From NCBI GenBank assembly GCA_028690275.1, contig JAQVBN010000037.1, positions 1 through 6,053 on the forward strand: a DNA stretch of 6,053 nucleotides, in the 5' to 3' direction. The translations under genes and the position numbers were made by a program. The first letter of the stretch is position 1. The number at the start of each line of letters is the position of its first letter. Under the pieces are notes generated by a model. The model worked only from the letters and a program-made list of their open reading frames with translations. It ran no database searches and had not been told where the DNA came from. Positions 1 to 5,435 of this stretch are shown here, in pieces. This stretch comes from Minisyncoccota bacterium (GTDB lineage Bacteria > Patescibacteriota > Minisyncoccia > Minisyncoccales > Minisyncoccaceae).

Positions 1-89
1 TCCATTCGGCTCTGAAGATGCCTCCGGCTAAATTTGCTCTTTTAGCTTCCAAGGGCTACAATATCCTTAACAAGGATTGTGTGCAATGA
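1..89 (+). CDS. C-terminal end of an IS3/IS481-type transposase (partial)
   Basis: An open frame enters from the left edge at base 3 and stops with TGA at 87-89, giving 28 residues that start HSALKMPPAKFALL. This resembles the end of DDE (rve-type) transposases of the IS3 and IS481 families, which close with an R-[PI]-HSAL-x-x-x-P-x-x-[FY] segment. The codon before His is NTC, so a RIHSAL variant would fit. The stop codon lies inside the putative terminal repeat, as is common in these elements. The protein would catalyse cut or copy-out movement of its own element. The catalytic DDE residues lie outside the window, so activity cannot be judged. Only 28 residues are visible, so the family call is moderate. 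Confidence 0.55.
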   Translation, partial: HSALKMPPAKFALLASKGYNILNKDCVQ

Positions 90-104
90 AAGGGGTCCAG
101 TACA
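1..104 (+). mobile_element. Right end of an insertion sequence with terminal inverted repeat
   Basis: Just after the transposase stop, bases 82-104 read inward (minus strand) as TGTACTGGACCCC and onward. Ends starting TGTACTG-ACCCC are typical of the IS150 group of the IS3 family, and IS481 elements also begin with TGT. I therefore place the outer edge at base 104. The left end and any target-site duplication lie outside the window and cannot be checked. The sequence beyond 104 is strongly AT-rich and differs in character. Confidence 0.5.
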
Positions 105-172
105 ATCTTATTAATTTTTATTTTTTCTCTTCGATTTTTTTCTTGCATTATAACTATATTAGCTTTATACAT
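104..172 (-). pseudogene. Possible 5' remnant of a gene cut by the insertion sequence
   Basis: Behind the promoter at 177-204 an ATG at 170-172 (or a second in-frame ATG at 146-148) opens a frame rich in Lys, Arg and Glu, beginning MYKANIVIMQEKNRREK. It runs for about 22 codons to the edge of the insertion sequence at 104, then continues 15 codons into the element to a stop. The good promoter together with an abrupt loss of frame character at the element edge suggests the start of a gene whose body was displaced. The piece is too short to assign a function, and chance is a real alternative. Confidence 0.22.
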
Positions 173-176
173 ATTA

Positions 177-204
177 ATTATATAATGGTTTATTGAGCAG
201 TCAA
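177..204 (-). promoter_or_regulatory. Near-consensus sigma70 promoter pointing left
   Basis: On the minus strand, TTGACT (199-204) is separated by 16 bases from a perfect TATAAT (177-182). A start site would fall around 168-171, next to the ATG at 170-172, so a leaderless transcript is possible. It fires toward the insertion sequence and away from the cadA operon. Its intended gene seems to be the short remnant at 104-172. Confidence 0.6.
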
Positions 205-238
205 GGGTAATTTTAATCCCCTCCTAAGAACTAAAAAC

Positions 239-261
239 TGCATAGTCTTTTGAACTATGCA
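239..261 (-). terminator. Hairpin with short T run, possible terminator
   Basis: TGCATAGT at 239-246 and ACTATGCA at 254-261 form a perfect 8-bp stem with a 7-base loop. On the minus strand the stem is followed by GTTTTTAG (five T in a row at 233-237). It could stop read-through from the cadA operon before the promoter at 177-204. The T run is short, so this may be a weak terminator or simply a palindrome. Confidence 0.35.
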
Positions 262-409
262 ATTAATATATCTACGCGACTCGTGCGCTTTAACTACGCT
301 CAAGTTGGCAGGCAAGGTCGGTCTAGAACCCCTACCCTCCAAGCAGTGTAAGGGTTCTTTGGGGGTCTTGGCGATACTCAATTTGAGGTGTCTAGGTCTG
401 ATCAAAATG
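262..409. other. Gene-free stretch, GC-richer than its surroundings
   Basis: No convincing gene is seen between the insertion-sequence region and cadA. Short open frames exist on both strands, but they have no recognisable protein features. The stretch is noticeably richer in G and C than its flanks. It holds an inverted repeat, AGAACCC (325-331) with GGGTTCT (352-358), 20 bases apart, and a direct repeat CTACGC (272-277 and 294-299). It may be a decayed sequence, a structured RNA or a foreign fragment; I cannot decide. Confidence 0.35.
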
Positions 410-451
410 AGACAAATGAGACAGTATAAAAAGGAATTGTCTCGTATGTCT
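410..451 (-). terminator. Strong long hairpin just downstream of cadA
   Basis: Arms 410-423 and 438-451 pair over 14 positions with one mismatch and one G-T pair, and two more pairs extend inward, leaving a loop of about 10 bases. It starts 30 bases past the cadA stop. On the minus strand it is followed by CATTTTG, a weak T run. The left arm contains two perfect tandem copies of AATGAGACA (406-423). A terminator or 3'-stabilising hairpin for the arsR-cadA transcript is the simplest reading. The poor T tract and the tandem 9-mers leave open a protein-binding or recombination site. Confidence 0.45.
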
Positions 452-480
452 ATTTAACGTTTTTAAAGGAGATAAAGCTT

Positions 481-2418
481 TTAATTTTTTTCTTCGAATT
501 TAAAAAGACGCAATCCATTTAAAATTACCAAGATAGTTACCCCAACATCGGCAAATATTGCCAAAGCAAGGCTACTTTTTCCTAAAAGCGCCAAAGCGAG
601 AAATACTAGCTTAATTGTTATTGCTGCCCCAGTATTAATCATAATAGTTTGACTTGCTTTTTTTCCTAATTTAATCAAGTAAGGAATGTTAGTAATATTA
701 TTATTCATAAGAGCTATATCAGCATTTTCTATAGCAACATCTGACCCGATTGCGCCCATAGCAATTCCAACTGAAGAAGTCGCAAGAGATGGTGCATCGT
801 TTACTCCATCGCCTACCATTGCCACGTATTTATAGTGTTTTGTGAGATTAGACAGTTCTGTAACTTTATCTTGAGGAAGAAGCCCTGCCTTTATTTCTCT
901 TATTCCTATCTGATTAGCGATAAAATGAGCAGATAATCCATTGTCTCCGGTTAACATTATCGGTGTTACGCCAATATCTAATAATTTATTGATTGTCGGT
1001 TTGCTCTCTTTTCTCAATTCATCGGAAATGCCAATCACTCCGATTACTTTTTCGTTATCAGCCATAACTATTACTGTCTTACCCTGTTTTTCGAGAGATT
1101 CAACCTGTTCGACTACCCCTTGTTCAACTTTAAACTGTTCAGCGATGAACTTAAGGTTGCCCACGCAATGATGGCTGCTTGTGCAAACTAAGCAATCTCC
1201 TTTAACACCTTTGCCAGCTACTGATTCGAAATTAGAAAATTTATGTGGTTCAAGATTGTATTTCTTTGCTTCCGATATTATGCTTTGGGAGATTGGGTGC
1301 TCTGAAAAAATTTCCATGCCTGAAGCACATGATAAAAGTTCTTCCTTAGTAAATCCATTTAAAGGAATAATATCTGATACGATCGGCTTACCTAAAGTTA
1401 GAGTACCCGTTTTATCAAAGGCAATGGCCTTTATCTTTCCCAATTCTTCAATAAATCTTCCTCCTTTGATAATTATGCCCTTTTTGGTGGCATTGCCAAT
1501 TGCAGAAAAAATGGTAATCGGAGTCGAGATTACTAGTGCGCATGGACAAGAAATAAGGAGAAGCGTTAGTGCTTGAGTAAACCAAGGGATAAACGGCTCA
1601 TTTAATAGCCAAACGGGAACAACAACTAATAAAAAAGAAATCGAAATAACTGCAGGAGTATAATATTTGGCGAATTTTTCAATAAACTTATGAGCACGAG
1701 ATTTTTTTTCTGCTGATTTATATGTCAAATCAACTATTTTTGAAAGAGTACTATCTTTAGCAGTTTTTAAAACTTCTACTTCTAGATATCCGCTTCCATT
1801 CATGGTTCCAGCGAAAACAAAATCATCCTTACTTTTATTTTTAGGCAAAGGCTCGCCAGTTATATTCGCTTCATTAACTGAAGAGTTTCCTAGAATAATC
1901 TTTCCGTCTAAAGGAATTTGATCTCCGGGCTTAATAATGATGATGTCTCCAATTTTAATCTTGTCGATCGGCGTTTTATCAGCCATTCCTTTGATTTGGG
2001 CTAATTTAGGAGCCTTATCAATTAATTCTTTTAATGCCGATTGGCTTTTTCCAATCCCATACTCCTCTAAAGCCTCGCCCAGCCCAAATAAGATTATAAT
2101 TATCGAAGCTTCCTCGAATTTTTGTAAAAATACTGCTCCAATGATAGCAATAAACATAAGGAGATTAATATCGGAGAAATTCAGCTTGATAAGGCTTTTT
2201 ATTCCGCTTACAACAATGCTTCTTCCAAAAACAAGGGCGATGATGATAAAAAATAACAATCTAGCCCACAAGCTGATATCAATAGAAAAGAAGGACATTA
2301 TTTCTAAGGGGGCAACAAAAAACAAAGAGACTATCAGCCACTTAATCTTCTTTTTTGGATCGGATTCAATTTTTTCTTGCTTTTCCTTTTCGGAACAATC
2401 GCAACTACAAGTGCTCAT
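481..2418 (-). CDS. cadA: P1B-type ATPase exporting Zn2+/Cd2+/Pb2+ (CadA/ZntA type)
   Basis: This 645-residue inner-membrane pump would expel soft divalent metals using ATP. Visible landmarks are TGEP (187-190, actuator domain), the intramembrane CPC (291-293), DKTGT with phosphorylated Asp335, the SEHP locus (372-375), TGDN (490-493) and GDGVNDAP (536-543). The last membrane helices carry N595-x7-K603 and D624-V-G, the signature of the P1B-2 (Zn/Cd/Pb) subgroup rather than copper pumps. About eight membrane segments are seen: four before the actuator domain, two flanking CPC and two at the end. No N-terminal HMA domain is present; instead there is a short MSTCSCDC cysteine cluster. The nucleotide-binding domain has an unusual CLVCTSSHHC stretch (409-418). 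The gene follows the ArsR repressor by 14 bases, so it is co-transcribed and metal-induced. The start has no clear Shine-Dalgarno motif. Confidence 0.96.
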   Translation of the reverse strand: MSTCSCDCSEKEKQEKIESDPKKKIKWLIVSLFFVAPLEIMSFFSIDISLWARLLFFIIIALVFGRSIVVSGIKSLIKLNFSDINLLMFIAIIGAVFLQKFEEASIIIILFGLGEALEEYGIGKSQSALKELIDKAPKLAQIKGMADKTPIDKIKIGDIIIIKPGDQIPLDGKIILGNSSVNEANITGEPLPKNKSKDDFVFAGTMNGSGYLEVEVLKTAKDSTLSKIVDLTYKSAEKKSRAHKFIEKFAKYYTPAVISISFLLVVVPVWLLNEPFIPWFTQALTLLLISCPCALVISTPITIFSAIGNATKKGIIIKGGRFIEELGKIKAIAFDKTGTLTLGKPIVSDIIPLNGFTKEELLSCASGMEIFSEHPISQSIISEAKKYNLEPHKFSNFESVAGKGVKGDCLVCTSSHHCVGNLKFIAEQFKVEQGVVEQVESLEKQGKTVIVMADNEKVIGVIGISDELRKESKPTINKLLDIGVTPIMLTGDNGLSAHFIANQIGIREIKAGLLPQDKVTELSNLTKHYKYVAMVGDGVNDAPSLATSSVGIAMGAIGSDVAIENADIALMNNNITNIPYLIKLGKKASQTIMINTGAAITIKLVFLALALLGKSSLALAIFADVGVTILVILNGLRLFKFEEKN

Positions 2419-2432
2419 AATTTAACTTTTAA

Positions 2433-2747
2433 TTAGTAATGCGTACAATTATAAAATTCTTTTGAATGTTTTTTAAGTAATTTTCTTGCACAAATAATAA
2501 TATCGGAAACGTCTTTTGAGGCAACCTCATAAAGAACTTCTCTTCCCCTTTTCTCTTTTTTAATAAGTCCACACTCTAAAAGGCAGGATAAATGGGCCGA
2601 GGTATTAGACTGAGATAGATTTGTTTTTTCCGCAATCTCAGTTACTGTTCTCGGCCCATCTAATATTGTAGAGACTATTGATAGTCGAGATTGATCAGCG
2701 AATCCTTTGAATAATTTCGCTTCAAGTTGAATTTGTTGTGTTTTCAT
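2433..2747 (-). CDS. ArsR/SmtB-family metal-sensing repressor, CmtR-like
   Basis: This 104-residue winged-helix repressor (TVTEIAEKTNLSQSNTSAHL helix-turn-helix at 34-53, wing near 64-75) would bind its own promoter and leave it when metal binds. The recognition helix carries C55-x3-C59 within LSCLLECGL, and the C-terminus has C101-T-H. Mycobacterial CmtR senses Cd/Pb with a C-x3-C pair at the same place (LSCLRGCGL) plus a C-terminal cysteine, so a Cd(II)/Pb(II) sensor is likely. C86 is additional. An upstream in-frame ATG at 2765 would add MIIRSY, but it lies between the -35 and -10 boxes, so I place the start at 2747. Transcription would begin at or within a few bases of this codon, so the message is nearly leaderless. 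Co-operonic with the exporter gene 14 bases downstream. Confidence 0.93.
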   Translation of the reverse strand: MKTQQIQLEAKLFKGFADQSRLSIVSTILDGPRTVTEIAEKTNLSQSNTSAHLSCLLECGLIKKEKRGREVLYEVASKDVSDIIICARKLLKKHSKEFYNCTHY

Positions 2748-2780
2748 ATATGAACGTATTATCATATATTCATATATGAG
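2743..2780. promoter_or_regulatory. Operator cluster for the ArsR-type repressor
   Basis: A perfect palindrome TTCATATATGAA (2743-2754) covers the expected transcription start and the start codon. A second copy, TTCATATATGAG (2769-2780), fills the -10/-35 spacer and touches the -35 box. A related ATCATATATTCA lies at 2761-2772. Viewed together, CATATATGAA and TTCATATATG form 10-bp inverted arms 14 bases apart. TGAA/TTCA half-sites in AT-rich palindromes are typical of SmtB/CadC/CzrA-type operators. Binding here would block polymerase directly. Confidence 0.75.
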
Positions 2781-2784
2781 TCAA
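2756..2784 (-). promoter_or_regulatory. Sigma70-type promoter of the arsR-cadA operon
   Basis: On the minus strand, TTGACT (2779-2784) and TAATAC (2756-2761) are separated by exactly 17 bases. A TG one base upstream of the -10 box gives an extended -10. The predicted start is about 2747-2750, at the arsR ATG. The operators at 2743-2780 overlap the whole element, so repression by the first gene product is expected. Confidence 0.75.
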
Positions 2785-2795
2785 CTGCATTTAAT

Positions 2796-2814
2796 CAAAA
2801 TATAGATTATTTTG
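2796..2814 (-). terminator. Small AT-rich hairpin between the CPVC gene and the arsR promoter
   Basis: CAAAATA (2796-2802) and TATTTTG (2808-2814) form a 7-bp stem with a 5-base loop, 3 bases after the TAG stop of the upstream gene. No T run follows on the minus strand, so termination would be weak. The AT-rich stretch just upstream of the -35 box could equally act as an UP element. Confidence 0.25.
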
Positions 2815-2817
2815 CAA

Positions 2818-3327
2818 CTATTTCGTTATAAAATAAAAAATAATTGAAAGAATTATTAAGGGAATCCAAGCCCAGATAACTTTCTGATAGCGGAATAATG
2901 ATCCACCATTCTTAGCTCGTATTGCCCTATACCATTTTTCGAAACCATAAAAAACAATACTGCCGATAAAGATAGTCAAAATCAGCTTATCCATTCCCCA
3001 AATTGTGTTATATTCGTCTCCGATAACTTCGATTGAGCGGAGGGGCCAGATAACCGTTGCATATGACAATATGATTATCAAGGTATTTCTTAATGTGAAT
3101 TTAATATTCTTTTTGTCTAGCCATTGTATTGTCCACATTATAATAGCCACAGTCATCCCTCCTATCCATAATCCAGTAATCGTGTCATCTATTTTTAACC
3201 ATCGAGCTAATCCAACACCGCTGGAAACGCCGATTACACAAACTGGACAGATTGCTAAAGCTGCTTGGGCATAAAAAGTAGAAATCAGCGATATTAAAGA
3301 CACAAGTGTAATTTTTTTCTTGTTCAT
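2818..3327 (-). CDS. Polytopic membrane protein with extracytoplasmic CPVC motif
   Basis: I do not recognise a named family. The 169-residue protein begins with a signal-like hydrophobic segment (6-26, with a possible AQAALA cleavage site) followed at once by C27-P-V-C30, which would therefore sit at the outer membrane face. A conserved-looking LARWLKIDDTITGLWIGG stretch leads into further membrane segments near 50-69, 80-97, 114-129 and 148-167. C-x-x-C beside a membrane helix is the layout of DsbB/VKOR/DsbD-type electron carriers, but the rest does not resemble those families and no second cysteine pair is present. The gene lies 19 bases after a thioredoxin-fold gene, so a redox partnership is the natural inference. 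No Shine-Dalgarno motif precedes the ATG. The arsR promoter lies between this stop and the next gene. Confidence 0.75.
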   Translation of the reverse strand: MNKKKITLVSLISLISTFYAQAALAICPVCVIGVSSGVGLARWLKIDDTITGLWIGGMTVAIIMWTIQWLDKKNIKFTLRNTLIIILSYATVIWPLRSIEVIGDEYNTIWGMDKLILTIFIGSIVFYGFEKWYRAIRAKNGGSLFRYQKVIWAWIPLIILSIIFYFITK

Positions 3328-3346
3328 TTTTTAATTATTAGCTTGA

Positions 3347-4297
3347 TTAATTACAGCTACCGCTTCCTGAGGCACCAGATTGATTAGTTCCCTTTCCAAA
3401 ACCAGGAGCCGGAGCCTCTGTTGATAGCTGATCCTGGCATTCGCTTGGAGCATTGTTAAAGGCGCTGCAAATTGTTTTAAGTAGGCTTGCGCTATCACGA
3501 CCTGATTGGATAGTTGTGCCATTAATGACTAAAGTTGGAGAACCCTGTACACCGTATTTGTCATTATCTGCTTTGTGAACATTGAAATTAGTTCCAGTTA
3601 TATCAAATTGATTAGCTGCTTCATCCATGCAGGAATTTGTTTTATTATCATCAACTCCAGCAGATTTTAGACAAGCATTAGCATCACCACTAATCAAAAA
3701 ACAATCTAGATAAGAATAGAATTCAGCAGGTTGGACTTTGTCAATGCAGTATTGGCGAAGATTTTCCTGATTTTCTTTTTCACCATGCATTGTATAAGAA
3801 ACAAATTTCAACTTAAAGTCTATTTTATCGCCCAGAGCTTTAACGGCAGGAAGAATGCCTTTTTCTATTTGTGTTCCGTATGGACAGTAACTCATGACAA
3901 AAAGCTCGACAGTTGGCTTATCTGATTTTTCTTCTACTGCGATAGATGGTGAATTTGAGCTAGTATTTTCAGTGGCAACTTCAGATAAACTATATACTTG
4001 CGGATAGAGCTTTTTGCCATCTTTAGAGATATATGAATTTATTTTTTGTCCGTTATAATCAACCTCTAGTTTGTATAAATCGTTTTCTTTTCCAATTACC
4101 TTGACAGTTGCTGATCCTTGTCCCTGCAATAATTTCGCATTTATGAACTCGGCAGAATTTTTTTCAATTATTTTTGTTGATAGCCAAGATAATTTATTAA
4201 CAGATAAATAAGTAATTGAGCCTATTAAAATCATAGTGACCGCTCCGACAATCAAGCCAGTTAAAAATTGTTTATTGATTAATTTAAGTTTATGCAT
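3347..4297 (-). CDS. Membrane-anchored thioredoxin-fold (DsbA-like) protein with CPYG site
   Basis: In this 316-residue protein a single membrane anchor (about 11-32) is followed by a small domain (about 45-105), a Ser/Glu-rich linker and a thioredoxin-fold domain (about 128-280). The fold begins with the strand VELFVMSYCPYG, placing C138 at the first active-site position and glycine, not cysteine, at the fourth. The cis-proline loop is QGSPTLVING (P254). A helical insertion with C184, C199, C209 and C223 lies between, and the tail (about 290-316) is Gly/Ser-rich and ends GSGSCN. The domain should face outside and act on protein thiols. With a CxxG site it may work as a monothiol reductase/isomerase, or use one of the other cysteines as resolving thiol, somewhat like GILT-type proteins. 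Its downstream neighbour with CPVC may recycle it. Function is inferred; the fold is well supported. Confidence 0.88.
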   Translation of the reverse strand: MHKLKLINKQFLTGLIVGAVTMILIGSITYLSVNKLSWLSTKIIEKNSAEFINAKLLQGQGSATVKVIGKENDLYKLEVDYNGQKINSYISKDGKKLYPQVYSLSEVATENTSSNSPSIAVEEKSDKPTVELFVMSYCPYGTQIEKGILPAVKALGDKIDFKLKFVSYTMHGEKENQENLRQYCIDKVQPAEFYSYLDCFLISGDANACLKSAGVDDNKTNSCMDEAANQFDITGTNFNVHKADNDKYGVQGSPTLVINGTTIQSGRDSASLLKTICSAFNNAPSECQDQLSTEAPAPGFGKGTNQSGASGSGSCN

Positions 4298-4323
4298 ATT
4301 TTTTTAAGATATTTTTATATAAC

Positions 4324-4356
4324 AAAAAACCGCTTTTATTTTTTAAAAATAAAACG
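4324..4356 (-). terminator. AT-rich hairpin followed by T run, terminator candidate
   Basis: TTTTATTTTT (4334-4343) and AAAAATAAAA (4345-4354) are complementary, though a real loop would use some of these bases. On the minus strand the hairpin is followed by GCGG and six T (4324-4329). It lies between the small Cys-loop membrane protein gene and the thioredoxin-fold gene, so it would separate two transcription units. Part of it also pairs with the end of the upstream coding region (4437-4455). Confidence 0.4.
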
Positions 4357-4368
4357 TTAAAATATATA

Positions 4369-4752
4369 TCAAAAAATTTTAGGATTCAGAATGCCTTTAG
4401 CAAATAAAGGGGTAAGCAAATTATGCTCCAGATTAAAACGTTTTAAAGCGGTTTTGGTCCTACCTTGAAGCTCTAAAAGTTTTTCATTATTTTCATAAAA
4501 TATGAAAAATAAAATTACTAAAATTAGTAAACAATAAAGAGGTAAATTATTGTTTACAATAGCTATTGTAAATGAGGACTTTTCTTCCAAATGGCTTATA
4601 AGACTTTCATCAACGCAATTACCATCACTGCATACAGAGTTTTGAATGTCAAAAAAACAGCCGTCTGGAAAACAAACATTTAAAAAAATAGATGAAGCAA
4701 AGAAAATAAAAAAAGAAATAATTATTATTAATGATAAGATAGCTTTTTTCAT
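4369..4752 (-). CDS. Small two-pass membrane protein with cysteine-rich loop
   Basis: I do not recognise this 127-residue protein. It has a membrane segment at about 5-24, an outer loop with C27, C32, C41 and C46 (NVCFPDGCFF, then SVCSDGNC), a second membrane segment at about 70-87 (which contains C74), and a basic cytoplasmic tail of about 40 residues ending LFAKGILNPKIF. The four loop cysteines could form two disulfides or bind a metal, and both options fit neighbours that handle thiols and metals. No Shine-Dalgarno motif is seen, and I find no convincing promoter in the 122-base gap upstream (4753-4874). The stop is TGA. The predicted topology and cysteine spacing favour a real gene over chance, although no homology is recognised. 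Confidence 0.65.
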   Translation of the reverse strand: MKKAILSLIIIISFFIFFASSIFLNVCFPDGCFFDIQNSVCSDGNCVDESLISHLEEKSSFTIAIVNNNLPLYCLLILVILFFIFYENNEKLLELQGRTKTALKRFNLEHNLLTPLFAKGILNPKIF

Positions 4753-4874
4753 ATTTGTTGGAACTGAATCATTATTTTCATCTTACAGCATTTAGTATTT
4801 TTTTAATAGTCCCCTATCGTTGTTTATATTAATAATTCAATATGGTGTCGTTTAATATACCTTGTGCGACTTTT

Positions 4875-5435
4875 TTAAATGATAGAAATAACCAATTCTA
4901 TTAAATCAATTCTCCAAATTAAGAATATTAGTAAGACTATAGCCACTGTGAATATGCAATGGATATAAAATGGAAGCTGACCTTTCAAAGTCGGCTTTTT
5001 TGCCTTCGTCATCATATCTTTTATGTCTTTCTTTTCTATTTCTGACATATTTGATTTTTCTACAGTTTTTAGCATGCTGACAAGAGAGGACTCTTGTCCT
5101 CTTATTGCATAAATAAAGTTTAGCCAAATTCCTAATGGAATTATAGCAAGCAAGACTGTTAATATTAATTTTACCGAAAAGCCGACGGCTATTAAATTTG
5201 GATTGAAGGTGGCTATAATTAAAAGCATTGCAGATAAGGAGCATATCGTCGGCATAGAATCCCACAATCTTGAAATAGAATGTTTTAATAAATCCAATTG
5301 TTTATTAAGACTTTCTTTAGTAATTACCGAAGCAGATGAGCTGTCTAATAATTTTAATATAGGATTTATAACCTGATCGGCTAATCCAAGCTCTTTTAAA
5401 AATGATATTATTTTTACTTTTTCTTCCTCATTCAT
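4875..5435 (-). CDS. Unrecognised membrane protein coupled to the nuclease-like gene
   Basis: This 186-residue protein of unknown family has a cytoplasmic-looking N-terminal part (1-60, helical, charged) followed by membrane segments at about 61-77 and 84-110. A charged, Lys-rich helical stretch (about 111-150, MLKTVEKSNMSEIEKKDIKD) follows, then a final membrane segment at about 155-175 and a hydrophobic C-terminus. Its ATG overlaps the end of the upstream nuclease-like gene in an ATGAATGA arrangement (8 bases), which points to translational coupling and a shared task. The layout resembles membrane partners of two-gene defence or toxin modules, but nothing in the sequence proves that role. 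The gene stands upstream of, and separate from, the metal and thiol genes. Confidence 0.75.
   Translation of the reverse strand: MNEEEKVKIISFLKELGLADQVINPILKLLDSSSASVITKESLNKQLDLLKHSISRLWDSMPTICSLSAMLLIIATFNPNLIAVGFSVKLILTVLLAIIPLGIWLNFIYAIRGQESSLVSMLKTVEKSNMSEIEKKDIKDMMTKAKKPTLKGQLPFYIHCIFTVAIVLLIFLIWRIDLIELVISII

Noticed and set aside
300..340. tRNA-like T-arm (GGTTCTAGACC on the minus strand)
   Set aside because: Only two base pairs flank the 7-base loop, the base after TTC is T rather than a purine, and no acceptor, D or anticodon arms can be drawn.
190..457. Short overlapping open frames on both strands (about 66 and 71 codons)
   Set aside because: No recognisable protein features or ribosome binding sites, and the minus frame overlaps a near-consensus promoter and a hairpin.
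1937..2425. 162-codon plus-strand open frame antisense to cadA
   Set aside because: It lies fully opposite a well-supported ATPase gene and has no recognisable features; it is a shadow of that coding sequence.
2748..2765. Upstream start codon for the repressor (MIIRSY extension)
   Set aside because: It lies between the -35 and -10 boxes and inside operator palindromes, so it would not be on the transcript from this promoter.
3331..3522. 63-codon minus-strand frame overlapping the end of the thioredoxin-fold gene
   Set aside because: Out of frame inside a well-supported gene, with no independent signals.
4369..4371. TGA recoding, as in some Patescibacteria lineages
   Set aside because: TGA sits at natural protein ends at 4369 and 5428 and is not found within the conserved domains, so the standard code fits.
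4906..5265. 119-codon minus-strand frame inside the membrane-protein gene
   Set aside because: Its translation is compositionally odd, while the overlapping frame gives clear membrane segments and a coupled start.
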